From Candidatus Limnocylindrales bacterium (GTDB lineage: Bacteria > Desulfobacterota > Binatia > UBA1149 > CAITLU01), in assembly GCA_035626395.1 (NCBI GenBank), contig DASPNR010000042.1:186001-250000 (forward strand): a stretch of 64,000 nt of DNA, given 5' to 3'. Below the pieces are notes generated by a model. It was given only the letters and a program-made list of their open reading frames with translations. It searched no databases and was not told where the DNA came from. A program made the translations under genes and the position numbers. This document shows, piece by piece, positions 34,849-45,599 of this stretch; positions within the stretch are counted from its first letter, which is position 1; the number at the start of each line of letters is the position of its first letter.

Positions 34849-34869
34849 TTCTGCATTGGGAATGCAGAA
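34849..34869. promoter_or_regulatory. Perfect 9-bp inverted repeat near the predicted transcription start
   Basis: TTCTGCATT (34849-34857) and AATGCAGAA (34861-34869) around GGG. AT-rich and palindromic right after the predicted -10, it may be an operator for a dimeric regulator or a 5'-UTR hairpin. It lies 18 bp before the start codon. Confidence 0.5.
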
Positions 34870-34887
34870 TCCAACGGGGAGGATTTC

Positions 34888-37800
34888 ATGTTCCGACAGC
34901 TTCCGCTCTTCGTCGCCGCGGCCGCGGTGACTGGCGCCGTTTTGACCTTCGGTGCCGGCCCGGCCGGCGCCTTCGTGACCTTCGAAACCGGCCAGGTGCG
35001 GCCGGTGGCCATGTCGGAGGATGGCCAGAGGCTCTACGTCTGCAACACGCCCGACAACACGCTCGAGATCTTCGACATCGCCGGCGGCACGCTCAGCCAC
35101 CGCAAGTCGGTGCCGGTGGGCCTGGAGCCACTGTCGGTTGCCGTGCGCAACGCGGGCGAGGTCTGGGTCGTCAATCACCTCTCCGACAGCGTCAGCGTCC
35201 TGGACGTCGCCGATCCCGACGATGCGCGCGTGACTCGCACGCTGCTCGTCGGCGACGAGCCGCGCGACATCGTCTTTGCCGGCGCCTCCGGCAACCGCGC
35301 CTTCATCACGACGGCGCATCGCGGACAGAACATCGGGTTCGATCCTCAGTTCACGACGGAGGGAATCGGCCGCGCCGACGTCTGGGTGTTCGATGCCGAC
35401 AACCTCGGCACCTCGCTCGGCGGCGATGAGCTGACGGTGATCACGCTGTTCGGCGACACTCCGCGGCCGCTGGCGGTCAGCCCCGACGGCTCGCGCGTCT
35501 ATGCCGGCGTCTTCCATTCCGGCAATCAGAGCACCATCGTCAGCGAAGGCTCCGTGCCCAACGGCGGCCAGGGCAACGGCGGACTGCCGCTGCCGAATAC
35601 GAACGTTTCGGGCGACCCGGGCCCCGAAGTGGGCCTCATCGTCAAGTACAACGGGTCGCAGTGGGTGGATGAACTCAACCGCAACTGGTCGAGCTTCATC
35701 AAGTTCGATCTGCCCGACTACGACGTCTTCGCCATCGACGCGGATGCCAACCCACCGGCGCAGCTGGCCGGCACCGCCGGCCGCTTTCCGCACGTCGGCA
35801 CGATCCTGTTCAACATGGCAGTCAATCCGGCAGACGGGAAGGTCTTCGTCAGCAACCTCGAGTCCTTCAACGAGGTCCGGTTCGAAGGCCCCGGCACGTT
35901 CGCCGGCAGCACGGTGCGCAGCCACATCGCCGAGAGTCGCATCAGCATCATCGATCCGGTGGCGGAGACGGTGGCGACGCGGCACCTGAACAAGCACATC
36001 GACTACGATACGTGCTGCAACCCGCTGCCCAATCCGACCAACGAGGCCAGCCTCGCGTTTCCTCTGGAGATGGCATTCAGCAGCGACGGCTCGACTCTGT
36101 ACGTCTCGGCGTTCGGATCCAGCAAGATCGGCGTGTTCGATACGGCCGAGCTGTCCAGCGACACGTTCGTGCCCAGCTCATCCAGCCACATCGAGCTCAG
36201 CGGCGGCGGTCCTACGGGCCTCGTGCTCGACGAGGCCAACAGCCGAGCCTATGTGCTGACCCGTTTCGACAACTCGGTATCGGTAGTGAGCACCGCAACG
36301 GGCGCCGAAGTCGATCACATCGCGCTGCACAACCCCGAGCCCGACAACGTCGTCGAGGGCCGTCCGTTTCTCTACGACGCGCGCCTCACCTCCAGCAACG
36401 GCGACCAGGCCTGCGCCTCCTGCCACATCTTCGGCGATTTCGATTCGCTGGCGTGGGACCTCGGCAATCCCGACGATCCCGAAGAGCTGAACAACCCGGG
36501 CCCGTTCACGCTGCGCGGCAATCTGTTCATCGATGAGGACCATCATCCGATGAAGGGACCCATGACGACGCAGAGCCTGCGCGGAATGGACAACCACGGC
36601 CCTATGCACTGGCGCGGCGACCGCACCGGCGGCAACGACGAGCCGAGCCAGCAGCCCGATCAGGGCGCGTTCGACGAGCAGGCCGCGTTCAAGGCGTTCA
36701 ATCCGGCGTTCGTCGGACTGATCGGCCGCAGCGAAGAGCTCACGGACGAGCAGATGCAGGCGTTCACGGACTTCATCCTGGACGTGATGTATCCTCCCAA
36801 TCCGGTTCGCGCGCTCGACAACTCGCTGACGCCCGACCAGAGCAACGCCAACGGCCTGTTCTTCAGCCGCATCAGCGACACCGTCGAGGAGTGCAACGGC
36901 TGCCACGTGACCTCGCGCACCGGCAACGCGCAGTTCGGCGTCAAGCATCCGGGCTTCTTCGGCGGAGACGGCCGCTCCTCGTTCGAGAACGAGACGCAGA
37001 TGTTCAAGATCGCCCACCTGCGAAACCTCTACCAGAAGGTCGGCATGTTCGGCATGGCGCAGGTGGCCTTCGTCAATCCCGGCGACAACGGCCACAAGGG
37101 CGAGCAGGTGCGAGGCTTCGGCTTCCTGCACGACGGGAGCATCGACACGATCTTCCGCTTCTTCCAGGCCACGGTGTTCAACGACGGCGGCAACACCGGC
37201 TTCCAGAGCGACGCCGAGCGGCGCCAGTTCGAGCAGCTCATGCTCGCGTTCGACACCAACCTGTTCCCGGTCGTGGGCCAGCAGGCAACGCGCAGCGACA
37301 CCAGCGGCAGCGACGTGGAGTCGCGCATCACGCTGTTCGAGGCGCGAGCGGATCTCGAGGAGGCGGACGTGGTTGCCAAGGGCGTAGTCGGCGGCGAGCC
37401 GCGCGGCTGGGTCTACGTCGGCGATGGCGACTATCAGAGCGACCGCGCCGGCGATGCCACGATCGACAGCGCGACGTTGCGCGCGCTGGCCGACACGCCG
37501 GGGCAGGAGATCACCTTCACGGCGGTGCCGCCGGGCGAGGGCACGCGCATAGGCGTCGATCGCGACCTCGACGGCTTCTACGACCAGGACGAGGTCGAGA
37601 ACGGCGGCGATCCCGCCGACGCGACCAGCCTGCCGTGCATGAGCACCGACAGCGGCTTCGCCTTCACCAAGGCGGCGTTGCTCGACGACAAGGGCCGCAT
37701 GACGTTCAAAGCCACCATCAGCCTGACCGAGCTCGACGGCGACAGCCTCGAGCTGAGCGCGGCAGACGGCGGCGGCGCGATCATGGACGAATCGCTGGCA

Positions 37801-38034
37801 GCCGAGTCGTTCGAGCTGGCGGGCACCAAGCTCAAGTACAAGGCGCCCAAGGACAGCACCGGCATCGTCAAGGCGATGATCAAGCCGCTGTCGACGCCGG
37901 GCACCTACGGCGTCTCCCTCAAGGTCAGCGACGCCTGGACGCCGCCGGCGGCCGACGAGACGCCCGCGACGACCACCGTGCTCCTGAACGTGGGCGGTGA
38001 GTGCTTCGAGGGGCTCGCGACGACGGTGAAGTAG
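34888..38034 (+). CDS. Secreted dihaem beta-propeller (YncE/MauG-like) protein
   Basis: 1048-aa exported protein. ATG 34888 with GGGAGG eight bases upstream; signal peptide ends near GPAGAF. Residues about 35-470 form a YVTN/YncE-type beta-propeller (VRPVAMSEDGQRLYVCNTPDNTLEIFDI, GLEPLSVAV, VSVLDVAD). The haem region follows, with CASCH (509-513) and CNGCH (669-673), as in di-haem cytochrome c peroxidase/MauG-like partners. Residues about 900-1048 form a beta-rich C-terminal domain (FAFTKAALLDDKGRMTFKATISL..GTYGVSLKVSD) that resembles the tail of the secreted protein at 57950. Likely an extracytoplasmic redox or surface protein. Electron partner and substrate unknown. Confidence 0.88.
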   Translation: MFRQLPLFVAAAAVTGAVLTFGAGPAGAFVTFETGQVRPVAMSEDGQRLYVCNTPDNTLEIFDIAGGTLSHRKSVPVGLEPLSVAVRNAGEVWVVNHLSDSVSVLDVADPDDARVTRTLLVGDEPRDIVFAGASGNRAFITTAHRGQNIGFDPQFTTEGIGRADVWVFDADNLGTSLGGDELTVITLFGDTPRPLAVSPDGSRVYAGVFHSGNQSTIVSEGSVPNGGQGNGGLPLPNTNVSGDPGPEVGLIVKYNGSQWVDELNRNWSSFIKFDLPDYDVFAIDADANPPAQLAGTAGRFPHVGTILFNMAVNPADGKVFVSNLESFNEVRFEGPGTFAGSTVRSHIAESRISIIDPVAETVATRHLNKHIDYDTCCNPLPNPTNEASLAFPLEMAFSSDGSTLYVSAFGSSKIGVFDTAELSSDTFVPSSSSHIELSGGGPTGLVLDEANSRAYVLTRFDNSVSVVSTATGAEVDHIALHNPEPDNVVEGRPFLYDARLTSSNGDQACASCHIFGDFDSLAWDLGNPDDPEELNNPGPFTLRGNLFIDEDHHPMKGPMTTQSLRGMDNHGPMHWRGDRTGGNDEPSQQPDQGAFDEQAAFKAFNPAFVGLIGRSEELTDEQMQAFTDFILDVMYPPNPVRALDNSLTPDQSNANGLFFSRISDTVEECNGCHVTSRTGNAQFGVKHPGFFGGDGRSSFENETQMFKIAHLRNLYQKVGMFGMAQVAFVNPGDNGHKGEQVRGFGFLHDGSIDTIFRFFQATVFNDGGNTGFQSDAERRQFEQLMLAFDTNLFPVVGQQATRSDTSGSDVESRITLFEARADLEEADVVAKGVVGGEPRGWVYVGDGDYQSDRAGDATIDSATLRALADTPGQEITFTAVPPGEGTRIGVDRDLDGFYDQDEVENGGDPADATSLPCMSTDSGFAFTKAALLDDKGRMTFKATISLTELDGDSLELSAADGGGAIMDESLAAESFELAGTKLKYKAPKDSTGIVKAMIKPLSTPGTYGVSLKVSDAWTPPAADETPATTTVLLNVGGECFEGLATTVK

Positions 38035-38073
38035 CGATGGCGCAACAGGCGGCGCCTGCGCGGACGTGACGGC

Positions 38074-38109
38074 GGCGACGGGGCGCGAGGCATCTCGCGC
38101 CCCGTCGCC
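38074..38109. terminator. Perfect 16-bp stem-loop after the dihaem protein gene
   Basis: GGCGACGGGGCGCGAG (38074-38089) pairs fully with 38094-38109 around loop GCAT, 40 bp after the stop codon. There is no T-tract, but the stability suggests a transcription end or an mRNA-protecting hairpin. Confidence 0.65.
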
Positions 38110-38428
38110 GTCTGACGCCGCCACGGCAAGGCCTTGGACCCCCGCCACGGGCGGAGAGACGAGCGCTTCCCCGGCGCAAAGCTCGCTCGACACCATTCCT
38201 GTGTCGATCCGTTCGTCGGTGGCTGGTATCGTTGGCGCCTGGCCGGCACCGGAAATCCCTTCTCGTCCGCGCGATCGAGAACGGTTCGGACACCAGACCG
38301 GAACGCAATGAAAGCGCCCTTACGACAGCCGACGGTCCATCGCCCCGTCCCGACACCAAGAACTCGTCCGCATCTCGAAAGGCCTGCGCCTCAACCGCGC
38401 TGCCCGGCTCGCAACGGCAGGTCGTGAA
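38110..38428. other. 319-bp intergenic region before the GNAT gene
   Basis: No supported gene or clear promoter motif. Some frames are open by GC bias only. The last part (38280-38428) is less GC-rich and may hold the GNAT gene promoter. Confidence 0.5.
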
Positions 38429-39055
38429 ATGGCCACGGTAGGTCGCTGGATTTCGGCTGCGCGGCTCGTGCTGCACGAGGAGGGCACGCGCGGTGTGGCG
38501 CGCTACGCGGTCCGCCGGCTGTATCTTCGCCAGAGCTATTTCCTCTACCAGCGCTGGCTAACCGGCGATGAGCGCATTCCGTTTCCCGACGCGTTGACGC
38601 ACGTGCGGCCGGCCACGCGCGCAGAGCGGAACGCGCTGATTCACGTGCGCGAGGATTTCGGCGCAGCCAGCTACTGGGGAACCATCGAGCCCGATGCCGA
38701 GTGCTACGTCGGCCTGGACGGCTACCGCATCGTGGCGGTGCATTGGCTCTCGACCAGGGAGCCGAACAATCTCGTCGAGTGCGAGCCGGGTGACAGCATC
38801 ATCGGGCCGTGTGTCACCGTGCCCACCCATCGCGGCCGTGGCGTGTATCCCGCGATGATTCGCGCCGTATGCGCGGAGCGCCGCCGCCTCGGCGACAAAC
38901 GCGCATACATGGTCGTCAGCACCGACAACCATTCCTCGATACGCGGCATCGAAAAGGCGGGTTTCCAGAACCTCGGCCGCGCCGACCTGACGCGGGTCGC
39001 CGGCGTCCGGCACATCTCCCGCTGCGACGATCCCGAGCATCGGCTCGCAAGCTGA
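38429..39055 (+). CDS. GNAT-family N-acetyltransferase
   Basis: 208 aa, ATG 38429. The GNAT core lies in residues about 60-200: acceptor-loop region YVGLDGYRIVAVHWLST, acetyl-CoA pyrophosphate-binding motif A RGRGVYPAMIRAVCAER, and motif B STDNHSSIRGIEKAGFQNLG. This is the pattern of COG0456-type acetyltransferases. The first 50 residues (RLVLHEEGTRGVARYAVRRLYLRQSYFLYQRWL) are a basic extension seen in lipid- or envelope-related GNAT proteins. Substrate unknown. The CDP-alcohol phosphatidyltransferase gene starts 107 bp downstream on the same strand. Confidence 0.85.
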   Translation: MATVGRWISAARLVLHEEGTRGVARYAVRRLYLRQSYFLYQRWLTGDERIPFPDALTHVRPATRAERNALIHVREDFGAASYWGTIEPDAECYVGLDGYRIVAVHWLSTREPNNLVECEPGDSIIGPCVTVPTHRGRGVYPAMIRAVCAERRRLGDKRAYMVVSTDNHSSIRGIEKAGFQNLGRADLTRVAGVRHISRCDDPEHRLAS

Positions 39056-39162
39056 GGCGCCCGCCAGCAGCTCGTCGACGAACTGGCGCGCCCTCGATCA
39101 GCGCCAGTCGCGTCCGAGCTTGTCTTGAAGAGGGGTGGGCCGGCCGATATGAGCGCGCTGGC

Positions 39163-39995
39163 ATGCCCGGCCGGAACCTCGTCCTTGTGCTGCTGCTGCT
39201 GCCGGTCGTCTATCTGATCGGGAGCCTGCTCCTGTATGCGTTTCGCAGCCTCGTGCTGCACGACGCGCCGGTCGACGAAGAGCTGGCCGCCCGCGGCCGG
39301 TCGGCCATTCTCGGCACGACGATCCGCCAGGGCTTCGCATGGTGCGCGGGCCCCGTCGAGCAGCTCGTTCTACGGCGCGGGATCAGCGCCGATACACTGA
39401 CGATGAGCGGCTGCGCGGCGTGCAGCACCGGTGCGGCGGTGATCGCGGCAGGCGATCTGACCATCGGCGGCATCATCGTCCTGCAATCGGCGGCCTTCGA
39501 CTTCCTCGACGGGCGCATCGCGCGCCGTCGCGGCACCGTCGGCCGAGCCGGGGAGTTCTTCGACTCGACGCTGGATCGTTATTCGGACGCGTTCTGCTTC
39601 GCGTCGGCCGCGTTCTACTTCCGCGAGCAACCGGCGCATCTGCTCGCGTCGCTGGTGGCCATGGGAGCGGCCGCCATCGTTCCCTACACGCGAGCGAAGG
39701 CCGAGGCGCTCGGCACCGATCTGAAGATCGGCCTGATGCAGCGTCCAGAGCGTCTAGTCCTCTTCAGCGGCGCGGCCATGTTCGCGGCCTCGCTGGACAC
39801 GCTGTGGCCCGGCGCCTTCGCCTACTCTCCGACCTTTGCGCTGGCGATCTGGGTGCTGGCCCTCGGCACCGCCTGGACCGCGGTCGTGCGAACCCGCGAA
39901 GGCCGCGTCCGCCTGCGACGTTCCGCGGGAGCCGGCGAAAATTTCCGCCCGACCAGCACGAACGTCGCAGGGCCGGCAGCCGGCGAGCATTCCTC

Positions 39996-39999
<4 letters not shown>
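39163..39999 (+). CDS. CDP-alcohol phosphatidyltransferase family membrane protein
   Basis: 278 aa with five to six TM helices. Signature DxxDGxxARxxGxxGxxxDxxxD is present as DFLDGRIARRRGTVGRAGEFFDSTLDRYSD, the metal- and CDP-binding site. The enzyme joins a CDP-diacylglycerol or CDP-alcohol to an alcohol acceptor such as glycerol-phosphate, serine or inositol. A long N-terminal TM (VLVLLLLPVVYLIGSLLLY) before the core suits phosphatidylglycerophosphate- or inositol-phosphate-type synthases; the acceptor is not clear. ATG 39163 is in frame; its ribosome binding site is weak. Its stop codon overlaps the stop of the convergent htrA gene (CTAG shared, 39996-39999). Confidence 0.9.
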
Positions 40000-41555
<1,556 letters not shown>

Positions 41556-41651
41556 CTCGTGTGACTCCTCTGATTTTCTCGCGCTGCCCGCGCGTTCCGG
41601 CGCGGGCTCGCAAGGCTGGAATTTGCGCGTAGGACGGGCCGCAGCCGGACG

Positions 41652-42266
41652 CTATTCACTTTCGGGTACGGCCTCGGTCCTGCCGGCCCAGGCCAGAGCC
41701 TGATCGAGCCGGTCGTTGCCCCAGAACATTTCTCTTCCGACCGTGAACGTGGGGGCGCCGAAGATCCCCCGGGCCATGGCCTCTTCCGTGGACGCGCGCA
41801 GCGCGTCCTTGACCGCAGGCGACTGCGCCCGCTCACACTCGGCGCGTCCGTCGCGTCCGAGCTGCGCGAGGATGCCGGCGACGACGGAGGCGTCGCCGAT
41901 CTCGGCATCCTCGGCGAAGTTGGCATGGTAGACGGCGCGCGTGAAGGCGCCGCACCAGCCCTCGGAGGCCGCAAGTGTGGCCACTCGCGCACACAGGAGG
42001 CCATTGCGAGGAAAGCGGCTCGGCCGTCGGAACGGCAGTCGCGCCGCCTTGCACAGGCGCTCCATGTCCCGCCACATGTAACGGCCCTTGGCTGGATAGA
42101 TGTTGAAGGGCGAGTCGTTCCAGCCCTGCGCGGCGAAGACCGGCCCGAGCAGGAACGGGCGCCAGGCCAGCTGCGCCCCGGCTGCCTCGGCAGCGGCCTC
42201 GACGCGCATGGCGGCCAGATAGGAGTAAGTGCTCGCGAACTCGTACCAGAATTCCACGACCGGCAT
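41652..42266 (-). CDS. DsbA-family 2-hydroxychromene-2-carboxylate isomerase-like protein
   Basis: 204 aa from ATG 42266. Thioredoxin-fold kappa-GST relatives: VVEFWYEFASTYSYLAAMRVEAAA at the N-terminus (with S, not CxxC, in the active loop), WRPFLLGPVFAAQGWNDSPFNIYPAKGRYMWRDMERLC in the helical insert, and GIFGAPTFTVGREMFWGNDRLDQAL at the C-terminus. It matches 2-hydroxychromene-2-carboxylate isomerase, a glutathione-dependent enzyme of naphthalene-type ring degradation, and related DsbA-family oxidoreductases. No other aromatic pathway genes are adjacent, so the substrate is open. Expressed alone, upstream of htrA and on the same strand (96-bp gap). Confidence 0.88.
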   Translation of the reverse strand: MPVVEFWYEFASTYSYLAAMRVEAAAEAAGAQLAWRPFLLGPVFAAQGWNDSPFNIYPAKGRYMWRDMERLCKAARLPFRRPSRFPRNGLLCARVATLAASEGWCGAFTRAVYHANFAEDAEIGDASVVAGILAQLGRDGRAECERAQSPAVKDALRASTEEAMARGIFGAPTFTVGREMFWGNDRLDQALAWAGRTEAVPESE

Positions 42267-42501
42267 GGGGGGAGCATAAGCGGGAAGGACGGTCGCGCAA
42301 GCGGCCGCCCGCCGCGGCGTGGCGATTCGTGAACCTCCTTTGCCTGGCCACCCTAAGTCCTCGGTGCCAGAAGTTTTTTGCACATCCTCAAAGGCGCCGC
42401 GTGCATTGCCCGCCGCCCCTCAGGTCGGTATGATGACGCCACTCTGCCGCGGAGCAGGGAAATCACACGATCAAACACGATCTCATCGGGGAGAGAGGGA
42501 C

Positions 42502-42687
42502 ATGGCGGATAACGAAGTACAGCTGAGTGGTAGCGCCAACACGATGGCAGTGATCGCCATGGTCGCGGCGGTTCTCTCCTTGGCGCTCAACTTCTGGAAC
42601 ATGCAGCGCATCAACGAGGTTTCGGCCTCCGTTTCGCTCGACAAGATCAAGGCGGCGCACGAAGCCAGGGAAGCGGCCGGCTCCTGA
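42502..42687 (+). CDS. Small single-TM protein
   Basis: 61 aa. ATG 42502 has GAGAGAGGG just upstream. One TM helix at about residues 15-33 (MAVIAMVAAVLSLALNFWN) followed by a basic/polar coiled tail (INEVSASVSLDKIKAAHEAREAA). No known domain. A clear intrinsic terminator follows within 10 bp. The short gene with its own ribosome binding site and terminator looks real; it may be a stand-alone membrane-associated peptide. No homologue recognised. Confidence 0.7.
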   Translation: MADNEVQLSGSANTMAVIAMVAAVLSLALNFWNMQRINEVSASVSLDKIKAAHEAREAAGS

Positions 42688-42695
42688 TCGACGTA

Positions 42696-42728
42696 GCACC
42701 GTCCCGCAAGGAACGGTGCCTTTTTTTT
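42696..42728 (+). terminator. Intrinsic terminator
   Basis: GCACCGT (42696-42702) pairs with ACGGTGC (42713-42719), followed by CTTTTTTTT. Terminates the 61-aa membrane protein gene. Confidence 0.93.
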
Positions 42729-42758
42729 GCGGCACGCAGCGCCTGTGCTGCGTGCCGC
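42729..42758. repeat. Second perfect 12-bp hairpin directly after the T-tract
   Basis: GCGGCACGCAGC (42729-42740) and GCTGCGTGCCGC (42747-42758) with loop GCCTGT. Adjacent to the intrinsic terminator. It may act as a back-up terminator or as a leader structure of the downstream thiolase-like gene. Confidence 0.55.
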
Positions 42759-42891
42759 TTGCCTGCCACGGCACCGCGCCGTTTTGCACTGAGGTCTGAT
42801 TTCCCCCATCTTCGCGCGCGCCGCGAGGCACTGGGCCAGGTGCGCCTCGCACGCTGCCGCCCGCTTCGGCGACTGCCAATCAGGGAGACTC

Positions 42892-44397
42892 ATGACCAAG
42901 CAATCCAGCGTCGTCTTGATCGGCGTGGGCCAGTGCGTGCAGCGCGAGATCGATCCGGCATCCGCACGCAATCCAGTCGACCTAATCCGCGAAGCGGCGC
43001 TGGCGGCCGCCGCCGACAGCGGCGTCGGCGCTTCGCTGTTCGACAAGCTCTCGCTGGTCGCAAGCGTCGATACCTTCGCGTGGCAGCCCGCCAATGCCTC
43101 GCGCCTGATCGCCGAGTCGGTCGGTGCGCATCCATCACGCGAGATCGTCTCGACGGTCGGCGGCAACACTCCGCAGGCGTACGTCAACTACCTGTCGTGC
43201 GAGATCGCCGCCGGGCGCGCAGGCCTGAGCATGATCGCCGGTGCCAATGTAGTCGCCAGCCTCATGAAAGCGCGCGCTGCCGGCGTGCGTCTGGACTGGC
43301 CAAAGGGCGGGGAAGGGGAGCCGGAGAAGTTCGGAGAGGAAACCGTCGGTAGCAACGATCTCGAGAACGCGCACGGGCTGTATCTGCCCGTCAACACCTA
43401 TCCGCTGTTCGAGAACGCGCTGCGTGCGCGGCGCGGGCTCGGCATCGCCGAGCACAACCTCCGCATCGGCGAGATGTTCGCGCGCTTCAGTGAAGTGGCG
43501 TCGAAGAATCCGTACGCATGGTTTCCGACGGCGCGATCGGCGCAGGAGATCGCCACCGCCAGCGAAGCCAACCGCATCGTCGCGTTCCCGTACACGAAGT
43601 ACATGAACGCCGTGATGGCCGTCGATCAGGCCGCGGTGCTGCTGCTGGCCAGCACCGAGCAGGCGCGGGAGCTAGGCGTTCCCGAGGAGAAGTGGGTGCA
43701 CTTCTGGGGCGGCGGCGAGGCCAGCGAGGATCCTTGGTTCGTCAGCGAGCGCCCCCGGCTCGATGCATGTCCCGCGATGGCGTTTGCCGCGCGCCAAGCC
43801 ATGGCCAGCGCGGGCGTATCGTCCGAGGATCTGGACGCGTTTGATCTCTACAGCTGCTTTCCGGTCGCCGTCGAGCTGGCCTGCGAGGCGCTCGGCATTT
43901 CCGAAATCGATCCGCGCGGCCTGACCGTCACCGGCGGCCTGCCGTACTTTGGCGGGCCGGGCAACAACTACTCCACGCACGCCATCGCCTCGATGGTCCA
44001 GCGGCTGCGCGAGAAGCCCGGCAGCAAGGGGCTGGTCACCGCCAACGGCTGGTACCTGACCAAACACGCCGCGGGCGTCTACGCCAGTGCCCCCAGGCCC
44101 GCCGCCGACAAGGCCCTCGACATCGCTGCGACCGAGGCGCGCCATCCCGAAGGTCCACTGCCGCTGGCTGCCGAACCGAACGGCCGCGGCCGCATCGACA
44201 GCTATACCGTGATCTACAGCCGCACCGGCGAGCCCGAGACGGGCGTCATCGTGGGCCGTCTCGACAGCGGCGAGCGCTTTCTCGCCCACACCCCTGGCGA
44301 CGCTGCGTTGCTCGAGGAGCTGGTGACGCGCGAGGGAGTGGGCCGGCGCGGATCGGTCCAAGCGGGCCAGCCCGTCAACCTGTTCACGCCCGAATAG
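42892..44397 (+). CDS. Thiolase-like protein (acetyl-CoA acetyltransferase superfamily)
   Basis: 501 aa, ATG 42892 with GGGAG five bases upstream. Thiolase-fold protein of the SCP2-thiolase/OB-tail type: N-terminal VVLIGVGQC and EAALAAAADSGV; first half VSTVGGNTPQAYVNYLSCEIAAG where the nucleophile Cys block (CASG) would be, here replaced by Gly/Asn; C-terminal half DLYSCFPVAVELACEALGI and TVTGGLPYFGGPGNNYSTHAIASM. The last 80 residues (IDSYTVIYSRTGEPETGVIVGRLDSGERFLAHT) look like an OB-type extension. The lack of the usual catalytic Cys suggests a different chemistry or a ligand-binding role in acyl-CoA metabolism. Confidence 0.85.
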   Translation: MTKQSSVVLIGVGQCVQREIDPASARNPVDLIREAALAAAADSGVGASLFDKLSLVASVDTFAWQPANASRLIAESVGAHPSREIVSTVGGNTPQAYVNYLSCEIAAGRAGLSMIAGANVVASLMKARAAGVRLDWPKGGEGEPEKFGEETVGSNDLENAHGLYLPVNTYPLFENALRARRGLGIAEHNLRIGEMFARFSEVASKNPYAWFPTARSAQEIATASEANRIVAFPYTKYMNAVMAVDQAAVLLLASTEQARELGVPEEKWVHFWGGGEASEDPWFVSERPRLDACPAMAFAARQAMASAGVSSEDLDAFDLYSCFPVAVELACEALGISEIDPRGLTVTGGLPYFGGPGNNYSTHAIASMVQRLREKPGSKGLVTANGWYLTKHAAGVYASAPRPAADKALDIAATEARHPEGPLPLAAEPNGRGRIDSYTVIYSRTGEPETGVIVGRLDSGERFLAHTPGDAALLEELVTREGVGRRGSVQAGQPVNLFTPE

Positions 44398-44417
44398 CCG
44401 GAAAGCTCGCGGCCGGC

Positions 44418-45533
44418 TTGGCGGCGGACGGTTTTCGCTATACCTTCGCTGGCGTGAAGGGCAAAGACAGCAGCGCCAGGGGCCGCGGCGCCGTTTCCAA
44501 CCGGACGGGCCGCTTCGAATCGCTGACCGTCGAGGAGTTTGACGACGGCTGGCAGCGCGAGAACGAGGAGCGGGCCAGCCCGCGCACGCACGTCTTCGCC
44601 GACACGGCGCGCACCATCATCAACACGAACGACTCGCCCGACGTCCCCTTCGACCGCTCCATCAATCCGTACCGAGGCTGCGAGCACGGGTGCATCTACT
44701 GCTTCGCGCGTCCCACCCATGCCTATCTCGGCCTTTCGCCCGGCCTGGATTTCGAGACGCAGATCTACGCCAAGCACGACGCCGCCGACCTGCTGCGCCG
44801 GCAGCTGTCGGCCAAGAGCTACAAGCCGCGCACGATCGTCCTCGGCGCCAACACCGACCCGTATCAGCCCGTTGAAGGACGGCTCGAACTGACGCGCTCG
44901 GTGGTGTCGGTGCTGAGCGAGTTCTCGCACCCGGTGGCCATGATCACCAAATCGGCCCTGGTCCTGCGCGATCTGGACCTGCTCGGGCCCATGGCCGCCA
45001 GGGGCCTGGCGCAGGTTAGCGTCTCGGTGACCACGCTGGATGCGGACATGGCGCGGACGATGGAGCCGCGAGCCAGCACGCCAACGCGCCGTCTGGAGGC
45101 CATTCGCAGGCTTTCGGAGGCCGGCGTGCCGGTGGCGGTGCTGACGGCGCCGATGATTCCGGGACTGACGGATTGGGAGATGGACCGCATCCTGGAAGCC
45201 GCGCGCGAAGCCGGTGCGGTCACGGCGGGTTATGTGCTGCTCCGGCTGCCGCTGGAGATCGCCGATCTGTTCACGGAGTGGCTCGAGGAGCATCACCCGG
45301 CGCGTGCACGGCGCGTGCTGGACCTGATGCGACAGGCGCGCGAAGGCAAGCTGTACAGAAGTGAATGGGGGACGCGGATGCACGGCACCGGCCCGTACGC
45401 GGACATGCTGGCGCGCCGCTTCGATGCGGCCTGTGCGCGGCTCGGCTTCAGCGATCGCGGGTTCAAACTGGACAGCACGGCTTTCCGTGTGCCGCTGCCC
45501 GCCACCGCTCAGCTTGCGCTGTTCGATCCGTAG
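44418..45533 (+). CDS. Radical SAM protein, PA0069/Rv2578c family
   Basis: About 371 aa. Start uncertain: TTG 44418, or GTG 44454, which still precedes the conserved part. The radical-SAM Cys motif is in PYRGCEHGCIYCFARPTHAYLG (CxxxCxxC), with family hallmarks TIVLGANTDPYQPVE and GSEW-like EWGTRMHGTGPYADML. This PA0069 family is related to SplB (spore photoproduct lyase-like) and is widely conserved without known function. It binds an Fe4S4 cluster and SAM. It starts 20 bp after the thiolase gene, so it may be co-transcribed. Confidence 0.9.
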   Translation: MAADGFRYTFAGVKGKDSSARGRGAVSNRTGRFESLTVEEFDDGWQRENEERASPRTHVFADTARTIINTNDSPDVPFDRSINPYRGCEHGCIYCFARPTHAYLGLSPGLDFETQIYAKHDAADLLRRQLSAKSYKPRTIVLGANTDPYQPVEGRLELTRSVVSVLSEFSHPVAMITKSALVLRDLDLLGPMAARGLAQVSVSVTTLDADMARTMEPRASTPTRRLEAIRRLSEAGVPVAVLTAPMIPGLTDWEMDRILEAAREAGAVTAGYVLLRLPLEIADLFTEWLEEHHPARARRVLDLMRQAREGKLYRSEWGTRMHGTGPYADMLARRFDAACARLGFSDRGFKLDSTAFRVPLPATAQLALFDP

Positions 45534-45599
45534 ACCGCGCGGCGCTCGCCATTTGAGGTGGCCCGGCGCATTCGGTACGCGCCTGGAAGAGCTGGTTCG

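Larger units (their letters stand above)
34554..34887. other. 334-bp intergenic region after frmA
   Basis: No gene. The first part is GC-rich with no T-rich terminator. The last 80 bp hold a sigma-70-like promoter (34809-34838), a palindrome (34849-34869) and the GGGAGG ribosome binding site of the dihaem protein gene. Confidence 0.6.
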
